The notes: generated by a model not told the origin, from the letters alone. A stretch of DNA of 64,000 bases from Ilyobacter polytropus DSM 2926 (GCF_000165505.1 NC_014632.1:310001-374000), one strand, 5' to 3'. Positions 45,566 to 53,788 are shown, counted from the first letter of the stretch. Numbers and translations are program-made.

Positions 45566-47779
45566 ATGATAAAAATAGCCTTTGCGGGAAATCCCAATGT
45601 AGGGAAATCAGCCCTTATCAACTCCATAGCAGGCTCGAAACTAAAGGTAGGAAACTGGCCAGGTGTTACAGTCGAGAAAAAGGAAGCTGAATTTGAGTTT
45701 GAGGGTAAGAAAATAAAAATGATAGATCTTCCAGGTGTATATAGTCTTAGCCCCTATACAATAGAAGAAAAAATCACGCGAGACTATATATTAAATGAAA
45801 ATCCAGACGTTGTAATAAATGTGGTTGACTCTACCAACCTAGAAAGAAATTTATATCTTACAATGCTATTAAAAGAATTGGGAAAGCCAATGATAATGGC
45901 TCTGAATTTTTTAGATGAGTTTGAAAATCTTAATTACAAATTAGATCTTAAAAAGTTTCAGACACATTTGGAGATGGAAGCTATCCATACAAGTGCCGTA
46001 AAAAATAAAGGTATAAAGGAACTTTTGGAAAAAGCTTTGTTGGTAGCAGAAAAACATAGAAAACAAAGTCATATTAAATATGAACTTAGGTTTGACAACA
46101 CAATAGAAAATGAGATTCAGAACATAAGATGCAAGATAAAAGAAGATGAAAAATTTGTCCCGGTATTGCAAAAATATGCAGAAGACTTTGTATGTATCAA
46201 ATTATTGGAGCAGGATTCATATTTTGCAGAAATTCTAGAAAGAGAATACGGGATAGAGATTGATTCTGTGACAAAAGAAAATGTAGACAGGGTAGAGAAA
46301 AAATTTGATGAAGATGCCGAGACGGTAATTGCAGAGGGAAGATACGGAGCACTTAAGGGTATTTTAGCCCAGACCTTTACAACTTCTCTAAAATCTAGAC
46401 TTGATTTTACAGACAAGGTTGACAAAATACTTCTCAATAAATATCTGGGACTTCCAATATTTTTCTTTATAATATCTGGAATAATGGGTGTTGTATTTAA
46501 CGGAAGTGGACCTTTTATCGACTGGGTAGACGGCTTCATAGGCGGCTATATAGGAAAGTATGTGGCCATTGCCGTAGAAGGAACTCCAGACTGGCTTTAC
46601 TCTCTTGTAACTGATGGAATAATTGGTGGAGTAGGAGGAGTTCTTGTCTTTGTTCCTCTGATGCTTTTCCTGTATTTTTTCCTGGCTTTATTAGAGGAAA
46701 GCGGATATATGTCAAGAGTGGCCTTTCTCATGGACAAAATAATGAGAAGACTGGGATTAAATGGAAAGGCTTTTGTACCTATGGTACTAGGTTTCGGGTG
46801 TACAGTTCCAGCCATCTATGCCACAAGGACACTAGAGGACGAACCATCTAGAAGACTTACTGCTCTTATGGCACCTTTTATGTCTTGCGGGGCAAGACTT
46901 CCAGTATATGGTCTTTTCACAGCAGCATTTTTCGGAGCCCGTGCAGGGATGATAGTAATGAGTCTTTATGTAATGGGAATAGTAGTAGCAGTGCTTACAG
47001 GTATGTTTTTTAAGAATAATCCTCGATTTAAAGCAGAGGATAAGGCTCTTCTTTTAGAGCTGCCTCCATACAGAGTGCCTAGCTTTAAGATGATATGGAG
47101 TTCTACTATGACAAGAACAGGGTCATATCTTAAAAAAGCCACCACTGTTATATTAGGAATACTGATACTTCTTTGGGGTCTTATTTATTTTCCAAATAAT
47201 GGAGATGCCTCAAATTCTTACATGGCAAAATTCGGAAAGGTAATAGCACCTATAATGAAGCCAACTGGATTTGGTAACAGATGGGAAGCGGTGGCTGCTA
47301 TAGCTCCTAGTATTGCGGCTAAAGAAGTTGTTGTAGGGTTTATGGCTCAGGTACTTCCACAAGAAAAAGAGGCGATCTCAGTATCAGAAGGTGAAATTCA
47401 AGAGGAAACTACAACATTTGCACAAGATACAATGGAGCAGCTAAGGGGATTTGCAGTGGCATCAAAAGAATCTGTGATTTCCATGGTGAGTTTTGATGTA
47501 GCTAGTCTTTTTACTCCACCTAGTGCTGATGAGGTGGAAGATGAGGGAGCTGGAGTAGTAGGAGCAACTGCAAAATTATGGGAGGGAGATCCTTTAGGAC
47601 CTCTCAGAGCGTATTCATTCATGGTGTTTATACTTCTTGTTGTTCCTTGTGTAGTTACTTTGGCAGCAATAAAGCAAGAGTTTGGACAGAAATTCATGTG
47701 GTTCACTGTTATGGTGATGCTTATTGTACCTTATATAGCTTCGACAGTTATATTCCAAATAGGTAGATTATTTATTTAA
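45566..47779 (+). CDS. feoB: Ferrous iron transporter FeoB
   Basis: 737-residue GTPase-permease. G1 GNPNVGKS at 8-15, DLPGVYSL (G3), NFLDE (G4, in place of the usual NxxD with Met), TSAVKNKG (G5). The membrane part has two gate-like repeats with GFGCTVPAIYATRTLED and SIAAKEVVVGFMAQ. A low-complexity acidic loop (EGEIQEETTTF) lies in the C-terminal part. Imports Fe2+ across the inner membrane. Confidence 0.95.
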   Translation: MIKIAFAGNPNVGKSALINSIAGSKLKVGNWPGVTVEKKEAEFEFEGKKIKMIDLPGVYSLSPYTIEEKITRDYILNENPDVVINVVDSTNLERNLYLTMLLKELGKPMIMALNFLDEFENLNYKLDLKKFQTHLEMEAIHTSAVKNKGIKELLEKALLVAEKHRKQSHIKYELRFDNTIENEIQNIRCKIKEDEKFVPVLQKYAEDFVCIKLLEQDSYFAEILEREYGIEIDSVTKENVDRVEKKFDEDAETVIAEGRYGALKGILAQTFTTSLKSRLDFTDKVDKILLNKYLGLPIFFFIISGIMGVVFNGSGPFIDWVDGFIGGYIGKYVAIAVEGTPDWLYSLVTDGIIGGVGGVLVFVPLMLFLYFFLALLEESGYMSRVAFLMDKIMRRLGLNGKAFVPMVLGFGCTVPAIYATRTLEDEPSRRLTALMAPFMSCGARLPVYGLFTAAFFGARAGMIVMSLYVMGIVVAVLTGMFFKNNPRFKAEDKALLLELPPYRVPSFKMIWSSTMTRTGSYLKKATTVILGILILLWGLIYFPNNGDASNSYMAKFGKVIAPIMKPTGFGNRWEAVAAIAPSIAAKEVVVGFMAQVLPQEKEAISVSEGEIQEETTTFAQDTMEQLRGFAVASKESVISMVSFDVASLFTPPSADEVEDEGAGVVGATAKLWEGDPLGPLRAYSFMVFILLVVPCVVTLAAIKQEFGQKFMWFTVMVMLIVPYIASTVIFQIGRLFI

Positions 47780-47802
47780 GTCGGGTTTCACGGAGGGATT
47801 AA

Positions 47803-47964
47803 ATGAAAACGATTATAGTTATAGGGGTAGTTGCAGTGATTGCATTTTTTTCCCTCAGAAGTGTGATAAAAATGCTAAAAGGTGAAAACGGATGCGGATG
47901 CTCTAAAGATAACAACTGTGCTATGAAGGATCACTGCTCTAGCAAGAATAAAAATAAAAAATAA
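47803..47964 (+). CDS. FeoB-associated Cys-rich membrane protein
   Basis: 53 residues, too short for many gene finders: an N-terminal membrane helix (IIVIGVVAVIAFFSLRSVI) and a tail with four Cys (GCGCS, NCAM, HCSS). Small proteins of this kind often follow feoB. GGAGGG precedes the ATG and a terminator follows directly. Confidence 0.82.
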   Translation: MKTIIVIGVVAVIAFFSLRSVIKMLKGENGCGCSKDNNCAMKDHCSSKNKNKK

Positions 47965-47965
47965 T

Positions 47966-47991
47966 AAAATATGCAGCAAGCTGCATATTTT
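47966..47991. terminator. Terminator of feoAB
   Basis: AAAATATGCAGC-AA-GCTGCATATTTT, 12-bp perfect stem. Confidence 0.88.
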
Positions 47992-48003
47992 ATTTAAAAT
48001 TAT

Positions 48004-48020
48004 ACTTTGATATTCAAAAG
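48004..48020. promoter_or_regulatory. Fur-like box 3
   Basis: ACTTTGATATTCAAAAG, two mismatches to the 45265 palindrome, about 75 bases before the DUF2325 gene. Confidence 0.45.
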
Positions 48021-48092
48021 ATTGGCTGGTATTAATAAAGAGTTATAACAGAGGTTAGCTAAAAAGTTCGTACACAAAGGAGGTGTAGCTGT

Positions 48093-48380
48093 ATGATAGC
48101 AATTATAGGGGGAATCAAGGGAATAGAGAGGGAATATAAAAACCTAATGGATGAATATAATCTGAGGTGTAGGATTTACAATAAAACCTGTCCTTCTTTC
48201 CAAAAGAAAATAAAAAACTGTGAAGCCTGTATATTGTTTACCAATACGGTGAGTCATAAGCTCTCCCTTTCGTGTACCAAAATATGTAAGAAAAATAATA
48301 TAAAACTCATAAGGGTTCACTCTAGCAGTTTGAATAAACTCAAGGAGAGTTTGTGTGAAATATGCAAAGGGTGCAGCTAA
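48093..48380 (+). CDS. DUF2325-like protein
   Basis: 95 residues. MIAIIGGIKGIEREYKNL start, central Cys-containing CEACILFTNTVSHKLSLSC, and RVHSSSLNKLKESL near the end, the usual DUF2325 layout. Function unknown. The next gene's start lies 20 bases after its stop; a Fur-like box upstream hints at iron control. Confidence 0.72.
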   Translation: MIAIIGGIKGIEREYKNLMDEYNLRCRIYNKTCPSFQKKIKNCEACILFTNTVSHKLSLSCTKICKKNNIKLIRVHSSSLNKLKESLCEICKGCS

Positions 48381-48399
48381 CCAAAAGGAGGTATTAAAA

Positions 48400-48732
48400 A
48401 TGGAGGTATTTGTACATCATATCTATGAATTTGAGAAGGGCCTTAGGAATCTCGTCCTTCACACTACTGAAAAAGAAAATCTAAAAATGATAATGAACAA
48501 ACTGAATAATAGAAAGATCAATTACGAAATTTATGAAATAGAAGGAAACAGGATAAATATATTTTTTGGAGCCAAAGAGTGTGTAGAGGTAATAAGAAGT
48601 ATAGGAAAGCAGTCACTGAGGGAATATACCTTTGAAGAGGATTTTATACTTGGAATTATGCTAGGTTATGACAGAAGGAAACAGTGTGAAAGATACTTAT
48701 CTTTTAAAGAAAAAAATGCAAGAACAGCATAA
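48400..48732 (+). CDS. DUF2023-like protein
   Basis: 110 residues. MEVFVHHIYEFEKGLRNLVLHT is the DUF2023 signature; also FFGAKECVEVI and GIMLGYDRRKQC. Such proteins are small, cytoplasmic and of unknown role, often near iron or flavodoxin genes. ATG at 48400 after AGGAGG; the frame open from 48355 overlaps the upstream gene. Confidence 0.75.
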   Translation: MEVFVHHIYEFEKGLRNLVLHTTEKENLKMIMNKLNNRKINYEIYEIEGNRINIFFGAKECVEVIRSIGKQSLREYTFEEDFILGIMLGYDRRKQCERYLSFKEKNARTA

Positions 48733-48758
48733 AGGGCACTTGGCCCTTTTTTTTTTGA
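48731..48758 (+). terminator. Terminator after the DUF2023 gene
   Basis: AAAGGGC / GCCCTTT with a 5-base loop and a long T-run. The 365-base spacer to the ferredoxins is otherwise AT-rich with only the promoter at 49003. Confidence 0.88.
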
Positions 48759-49002
48759 TTTTTTTTTGACTAAAATTTTAACCTACAAAGTAAGTTTTAA
48801 ATTCCGAAGTTTTTTTAAAATTTTGAATATAAAAATAGATTGTGAAATAGTTAAAATATGAAAAGCACAGGATTAAAAACTAAAAAAGAAGTTTTAAATC
48901 TAAGAGTAGAACTTAGTTAAAAAAATAACAATACACAGTGAAATAAATTTTGAGAGTCTAAATATCAAGTTTTCCAAAGAGAATCCTTTAACTAATTGTT
49001 CC

Positions 49003-49031
49003 TTGACAAGGGATTATAAAGAGAGTATATT
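49003..49031 (+). promoter_or_regulatory. Promoter of the ferredoxin pair
   Basis: TTGACA, 17 bases, TATATT. Confidence 0.75.
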
Positions 49032-49097
49032 GTAATTAAATCAGTATTTCATTTGGCTTACTGTGAAAATTTTTATTTAAAAAATAGGAGGTCCAAA

Positions 49098-49265
49098 ATG
49101 TACGTAATCGATAAAGAAGCTTGTATTGCATGTGGAGCATGTGAAGGAACTTGTCCAGTATCAGCAATTTCTGCTGCAGACGGTAAATATGAAATTTCAG
49201 ATGCATGTATCGACTGTGGAGCATGTGCAGGAGTATGTCCTGTAGAGTGTATCACGGCTCAGTAA
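49098..49265 (+). CDS. 2[4Fe-4S] ferredoxin, copy 1
   Basis: 55-residue clostridial-type ferredoxin with two CxxCxxCxxxCP cluster motifs: CIACGACEGTCP and CIDCGACAGVCP. The ATG at 49098 follows AGGAGG. Low-potential electron carrier; possible partner of bifurcating Bcd-EtfAB or pyruvate:ferredoxin oxidoreductase. Confidence 0.95.
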   Translation: MYVIDKEACIACGACEGTCPVSAISAADGKYEISDACIDCGACAGVCPVECITAQ

Positions 49266-49306
49266 TATCAAAAAATATTTTAAAAAATAAAATAGGGGGT
49301 TTTAAA

Positions 49307-49474
49307 ATGTACGTAATCGATAAAGAAGCTTGTATTGCATGTGGAGCATGTGAAGGAACTTGTCCAGTATCAGCAATTTCTGCTGCAGACGGTAAATATG
49401 AGATTTCAGATGCTTGTGTAGACTGTGGAGCATGTGCAGGAGCATGTCCTGTAGACGCAATCGCTGCTGGTTAA
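49307..49474 (+). CDS. 2[4Fe-4S] ferredoxin, copy 2
   Basis: Same length and cluster motifs as copy 1, 41 bases downstream. The first 98 or so bases of the two genes are identical; differences lie in the second half (CVDCGACAGACPVDAIAAG). A young tandem duplication or gene conversion. Confidence 0.95.
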   Translation: MYVIDKEACIACGACEGTCPVSAISAADGKYEISDACVDCGACAGACPVDAIAAG

Positions 49475-49484
49475 TAAAAAATTT

Positions 49485-49512
49485 AAAAGAGCCTTTAGGG
49501 CTCTTTTTTTTG
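49485..49512 (+). terminator. Terminator after the ferredoxins
   Basis: AAGAGCC...GGCTCTT with T8. Confidence 0.88.
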
Positions 49513-49617
49513 TAATTTTTATTTTAATAAAAGGAATTTTCAGTTGTAGGTATATAATTTTAATATAGAGTGTAGTAGTTCTATAGAAAATATATCGATT
49601 TGAATCTATAAAAAAAG

Positions 49618-49646
49618 TTGACATGCAGCGGGATGGAAAATACGCT
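49618..49646 (+). promoter_or_regulatory. Promoter of structured RNA copy B
   Basis: TTGACA, 17 bases, TACGCT. The -35 is perfect, the -10 weak, so an activator may be needed. Confidence 0.55.
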
Positions 49647-49652
49647 GGCAGG

Positions 49653-49801
49653 TTAAAAGACTCAAAGGGAATAGAAGCCTAAGGCTCTTTGGGATTTTTA
49701 TAGAAAAAATGATATTAATTGGTAATTGTTAGAGATGACTTTCGTTGAGACTTTAACAGGCCAATACAGAGGGTAAAATCTTTGTATTGGCCTGTTTTTT
49801 A
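49653..49801 (+). ncRNA. Structured leader/small RNA, copy B (upstream of UspA-like gene)
   Basis: 5' stem CTCAAAG (49661) / CTTTGGG (49687) with inner AGCC-TAA-GGCT; TTGGTAATTGTTAG (49719); hairpin TGAC-TTTC-GTTG (49736-49747); terminator AACAGGCCAATACAGAG (49755) / CTTTGTATTGGCCTGTT (49780) and T6. TTGG+TGTTA can pair with TAACA+CCAA, which would open the terminator. The UspA-like gene starts 82 bases after it with no other clear promoter, so here it looks like a true 5' leader. Confidence 0.78.
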
Positions 49802-49882
49802 TATTTTTAAGTTGATACTGGGATTTATTTAAACTGATTATTTAGAGGGCATAATTAAATTTAAAAGGGGAAGGTGATTAAA

Positions 49883-50668
49883 GTGTTGAACAGAGTGCTG
49901 ATAAAGTTGGATAATCAAGAGGAAGTAAAGCATCTTGCAAAGTACGCTAATATGATCAAAAAGAATTATCCAGAGGCGGAGATAGTGGGTATCTTTATAC
50001 ATCCAAGTATAGGGGAGCATTCCTTCAGGGAGTTTAGGGGTGTTGGTGGAGATTATGACATCGGTGAGGCCAAAAGTGAGCACAAGGCTAAGATAGAAAA
50101 AATTATGGAGGATGAGAATAAAATAAGAGAAGAGTTTTTATCTTTGGTGGAAAATTCTAGTTTTTATGCAAAAATAGGAGACATCCCTGAGGTGCTCATG
50201 GATGAACTAAGGTTATTTGATCTGGCAGTAATTTCTAAAACTGATAAAATAGGCCATGATTTAAGGGAGATTTTTAAAAATCATAATAAGCCTATTATAC
50301 TAGTACCTGAATTGGAAAACTACTCACTAGACAGAATTTTAGTGGCTGATGACCAGGGGTTAGAAGTAAATAAGTCTGTTTTCAAGTTCATGGGTGTTTT
50401 TGAAAAGACAAGGGAATTTAAAGCTGTAACAGTGGGAGTAAGTCAGGAAGAGGTAAAGGATCTTAATTTCTATCTAGAAAAAATAGATAAAAAAATAGAT
50501 TATAAGTTTGAAGAAGGGGCAGTCGACAAGATCATACTAAATTATGCCAAAGATTGTGATATGTTGATAATGGGAAATTTAAAACGTTCTTTTATGGTTG
50601 AAAAATTAATAGGAACTGGAGGAATAAGGGCATTAGAAGAAGTCAAAAAACCGATCTTCATAGGATGA
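49883..50668 (+). CDS. UspA-like stress protein, paralogue
   Basis: 261 residues, similar along its length to the gene at 39627-40421 (shared HLAKYANMIKKNYPEAEIVGIFIH-type start, IILVPELENYSLDRILVADD-like block given here in shortened form, and MLIMGNLKRSFMVEKLI near the end). GTG at 49883 is chosen: it aligns with the ATG of the paralogue and is 6 bases after AAGGTG. Downstream of structured RNA B, upstream of RNA C and prpF. Role unknown; linkage to carboxylate genes in both places is notable. Confidence 0.75.
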   Translation: MLNRVLIKLDNQEEVKHLAKYANMIKKNYPEAEIVGIFIHPSIGEHSFREFRGVGGDYDIGEAKSEHKAKIEKIMEDENKIREEFLSLVENSSFYAKIGDIPEVLMDELRLFDLAVISKTDKIGHDLREIFKNHNKPIILVPELENYSLDRILVADDQGLEVNKSVFKFMGVFEKTREFKAVTVGVSQEEVKDLNFYLEKIDKKIDYKFEEGAVDKIILNYAKDCDMLIMGNLKRSFMVEKLIGTGGIRALEEVKKPIFIG

Positions 50669-50803
50669 AAATGAAACAAACCAAAATAAATAAAAAACAG
50701 ATCAAACTCAATACTATCCAATAAAATAGCCATTAATCTTGTATAAAATTACCTTTGGGAATAAAAATATTTTAATAAAAAATATATTTTTTTCAAATAA
50801 ACG

Positions 50804-50832
50804 TTGACATAAAAAACTTTGTGGCTTATACT
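50804..50832 (+). promoter_or_regulatory. Promoter of structured RNA copy C
   Basis: TTGACA, 17 bases, TATACT. Confidence 0.82.
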
Positions 50833-50838
50833 GGTACA

Positions 50839-50984
50839 GTAGAGGCTTAAAGAAGACACGTTGTGCAAACCTTTAAGATTTTTTTAAGAAATCAAATATT
50901 TTGTTGGTAATTATTAGAGATGACTATGGTCAAGACTTTAATAGGCCAACACAAAGAGATAATCTTTGTGTTGGCCTATTTTTT
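50839..50984 (+). ncRNA. Structured leader/small RNA, copy C (upstream of prpF-tctCBA)
   Basis: 5' stem CTTAAAG (50846) / CTTTAAG (50871) with inner CAC-GTT-GTG; TTGGTAATTATTAG (50904); hairpin TGAC-TATG-GTCA (50921-50932); terminator ATAGGCCAACACAAAG (50941) / CTTTGTGTTGGCCTAT (50964), 16 perfect pairs, then T-run. Against copy B, TGTTA/TAACA has become TATTA/TAATA: both sides changed together. The gene for the PrpF-like isomerase starts 82 bases after the T-run. Confidence 0.8.
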
Positions 50985-51066
50985 GTTTTTAACAAAAAAA
51001 TATAGCTGGTATAGAAATAACAGGCAAAATAAAAAAAATATTTACAAGTTTTTAGGAGGTAGTTAA

Positions 51067-52185
51067 ATGAGAAAGTTTCCATGTACTATTTTGAGATCTG
51101 GTACAAGTAAGGGTGTTTTTTTCAATGAAAAGGATATGCCTAAAGACAAGGAAAAATGGGAAGATTTTCTTTTAGACGTTATGGGGAGTCCTGATAAAAA
51201 ACAGATAGACGGACTAGGAGGAGCTAATTCTCTCACAAGTAAGGTAGCCATAATAAAAAAATCAGAAAGAGAAGGTTTTGATGTAGATTATACATTTGCC
51301 CAAGTAAGTCTCACTGCTAGAAAAATAGATATGAAAGGTAACTGCGGAAACATATCGTCTGGTGTAGGTCCATTTGCAATTGATAACGGTCTGGTAGAAG
51401 CTATAGAACCTACTACAAAGGTAAGAATATACAATACAAATACAGGAAAAACAATTGAATCAGAGGTAAAAGTTTCAAATGGTATGTATGATCCAGATGG
51501 AGATACAAAAATACCAGGTGTACCAAATACCGGTTCAGTAGGTTATTTATCATTCTATGCACCGGAAGGTTCAGTGACTGGCAAGCTTCTTCCTACAGGA
51601 AAGGCTGTGGATACAATAGAAACTTCTGTAGGAACAATAGATATATCAATAGTAGATGCTGCAAACCCACTTGTATTTATAAAAGCAGAGGATGTAGGAT
51701 TAAAAGGTACTGAGCTACATTATGAGTTTTCGCAAGAAAAATTAGATCTTTTGGAAGAGATAAGATCTATAGCAGCAGAGTTATGCGGTTTTGCAAAAAA
51801 AGAAGATGCTACTAAAAATTCACCTGCAGTTCCTAAAACTACTGTAATATCAGCACCACAAGATTATAAAGATGAACCTGGAACACTGTATAGATCTGAT
51901 GAAATGGATCTTGTAATCAGGATGATGTCTATGCAAAAACCTCATCAGGCACTAGCTATAACAGGGGCTGTTTGTACATCATTAGCTGCAGCAACAGAAG
52001 GAACACTGGTATCTAAAATAGCCAGCCCAGATGAAAATGGAAAACTGAGATTGGGACATCCCGGAGGAGTAATGAATGCATACTCAGGCAAAGGTGATAA
52101 CGAAGATGTCTATGTAAAAGTAGAAAGAACAGCGAGACGTATTATGGAAGGTATTGTCTATACAAGAGGAGATTATGAAATCTAA
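51067..52185 (+). CDS. prpF: PrpF-family isomerase (aconitate/methylaconitate/oxalomesaconate type)
   Basis: 372-residue cytoplasmic isomerase with the diaminopimelate-epimerase fold. ILRSGTSKGVFF at 8-19, GGANSLTSKVAII (Lys59) and KGNCGNISSGVGPFA (Cys93) match PrpF active-site regions; LGHPGGVM is near the end. PrpF proteins move the double bond or flip cis/trans in aconitate-like acids. First gene before tctCBA set 3, so it probably isomerises the imported acid, for example trans- to cis-aconitate. 4-Oxalomesaconate tautomerase is an alternative. Confidence 0.88.
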   Translation: MRKFPCTILRSGTSKGVFFNEKDMPKDKEKWEDFLLDVMGSPDKKQIDGLGGANSLTSKVAIIKKSEREGFDVDYTFAQVSLTARKIDMKGNCGNISSGVGPFAIDNGLVEAIEPTTKVRIYNTNTGKTIESEVKVSNGMYDPDGDTKIPGVPNTGSVGYLSFYAPEGSVTGKLLPTGKAVDTIETSVGTIDISIVDAANPLVFIKAEDVGLKGTELHYEFSQEKLDLLEEIRSIAAELCGFAKKEDATKNSPAVPKTTVISAPQDYKDEPGTLYRSDEMDLVIRMMSMQKPHQALAITGAVCTSLAAATEGTLVSKIASPDENGKLRLGHPGGVMNAYSGKGDNEDVYVKVERTARRIMEGIVYTRGDYEI

Positions 52186-52233
52186 TAATCTCGGTATCTT
52201 TAAAATATATAAAAAAAAACTAAGGAGGAATTT

Positions 52234-53229
52234 ATGAAAAGAATTGCGTTGTTAGTTGTTGGGATAATTACAGCTTTGGCCATGGTAGGATGCGGTGGAC
52301 AGCCAGGAGGAAAAGATGGAGGGGATACAGCAGCATATCCTAAAAAACCTATCGAAATGATAATACCTTTTGGAGAAGGTGGAGCGAGTGACACTTTTGC
52401 AAGAAAATTTGCGGACATAATGGCAAAAGATATGCCTCAGCCAATACAAGCTATCAATAAAAAAGGAAGTAGCGGACTTGTTGGAATGGTCTATGCGGCT
52501 CAAAAGAAAAATGATGGATACACTATCTTAGAGGTGACTCCTTCAATGGTAATCGCAGATGCCCTTGAGGTAAGTGAGTCGATTAAATTCATGAAGGATT
52601 TTGAACCACTAGCAAGAATTCAGTCAGACATCTATGTACTGTGTCTTCCTGGAGACAGTAGATTTAGCTCTTTCCAAGAATTAGTTGAGTATGGACAGAA
52701 TAACCCTGTAACTTTTGCAGGAGTAAGCCCAGGGGGTCTTGATGACTTGACTCTAAATGCTTTAGCTGATGCTACAGGTGTAGATATCAAATTCATACCT
52801 TATAAATCAGGGTCTGAAGTAAAAGCAGCTGTACTTGGTGGAGAAGTAGATATCTATCTTGATAAAATTGTTTCTGCTGTAAACTATATCAAAGACGGAA
52901 AAGTAAAACCTGTAGTTGTGTTAAACGAAGAAAGAATCGACAAAATCGATGTATTTAAATCTGTACCTACAACTGTTGAATTAGGTTATGATGTAACAAT
53001 CGGTTCTTGGAGAGGTTTCGTTGTTAAGAATGGAACTCCTCAAGAAATCAAGGATTACTTAATAGATAAAATGGAAAAAGCTTATGCTACTCAAGAGTAC
53101 CAAGATTTTGCTGCTCTAAATCTAGTGGACATAAGACCTGGATACCTAGATGCTGAAGGTTTCTACAAGCAGTGGGAATCAGAGTATGAGAAGTTTGACG
53201 CTGTTGCAAAGAAAGTTGGCTTAAAATAA
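52234..53229 (+). CDS. tctC: TctC-family solute-binding lipoprotein (set 3)
   Basis: 331 residues; signal peptide with lipobox MVGC (Cys20) and Gly-rich linker. Ligand loops PFGEGGASDTFARKF, NKKGSSGLVGM and GSWRGFVVKNGTP differ from the GGGWD and HPGMT versions of sets 1 and 2, so a different ligand is likely. Located 48 bases after prpF; ATG follows AAGGAGG. Confidence 0.9.
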   Translation: MKRIALLVVGIITALAMVGCGGQPGGKDGGDTAAYPKKPIEMIIPFGEGGASDTFARKFADIMAKDMPQPIQAINKKGSSGLVGMVYAAQKKNDGYTILEVTPSMVIADALEVSESIKFMKDFEPLARIQSDIYVLCLPGDSRFSSFQELVEYGQNNPVTFAGVSPGGLDDLTLNALADATGVDIKFIPYKSGSEVKAAVLGGEVDIYLDKIVSAVNYIKDGKVKPVVVLNEERIDKIDVFKSVPTTVELGYDVTIGSWRGFVVKNGTPQEIKDYLIDKMEKAYATQEYQDFAALNLVDIRPGYLDAEGFYKQWESEYEKFDAVAKKVGLK

Positions 53230-53240
53230 TTAATTTATTG

Positions 53241-53268
53241 TAGGGTGTCCGCTAAAGTGGACATCCTA
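53241..53268 (+). terminator. Intercistronic hairpin tctC-tctB (set 3)
   Basis: TAGGGTGTCC / GGACATCCTA, 10 pairs with one G-U, loop of 8, no T-run; same place as in sets 1 and 2. Confidence 0.68.
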
Positions 53269-53294
53269 TCAAATATAAAGGAGTGGAATGAAAA

Positions 53295-53774
53295 ATGGGT
53301 GAAATAATTTTTCACATTTTCCTATTAGTAGTAATGGGAGCTTTTTATAAACAGTCATTAGACATAAATACTGCACGTATGACAGATCCTATCGGACCTG
53401 CAGGATTTCCAAAAACGATAATATATGTAGCTGTTATACTGATCGTAATTTCTCTTGTATCAAATATTAAAAACTACAAGGCGAATAAACCAAAGGAAAA
53501 AGAGAAGATAAAAGAGCTAGATCCTGGATTCTTGGCATTATTGGGAATAATCGTTTTCTTTGTACTTGCAGTTAATTATATTGGATTCTGGTTTGGTGGA
53601 ATCATTATAATCTCATCGACGATGTGGATTTTAAATCAAAGAAAAATATCGAAACTGGTTATAATAACATTAGTAGGATCTTTAGTCTTCACTTTTGTTT
53701 TCGGTAAAATACTAAGTATACCTCTACCAAGAGGATATGGAATATTTGAAACTATCAGTTATTATATTTATTAA
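53295..53774 (+). CDS. tctB: TctB-family small membrane subunit (set 3)
   Basis: 159 residues, about four membrane helices, charged loop (NKPKEKEKIKELD), ending in VFGKILSIPLPRGYGIFE, the TctB pattern. It starts AAAATGGG after AAGGAG with rather long spacing (11 bases). Confidence 0.84.
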   Translation: MGEIIFHIFLLVVMGAFYKQSLDINTARMTDPIGPAGFPKTIIYVAVILIVISLVSNIKNYKANKPKEKEKIKELDPGFLALLGIIVFFVLAVNYIGFWFGGIIIISSTMWILNQRKISKLVIITLVGSLVFTFVFGKILSIPLPRGYGIFETISYYIY

Positions 53775-53788
53775 ACGGAGGATAAACA

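Noticed and set aside
49053-49474. Longer versions of the ferredoxins beginning at 49053 and 49205
   Set aside because: The added N-terminal residues come before good ribosome sites; the second would overlap the first gene. Both 55-residue forms match normal clostridial ferredoxins.
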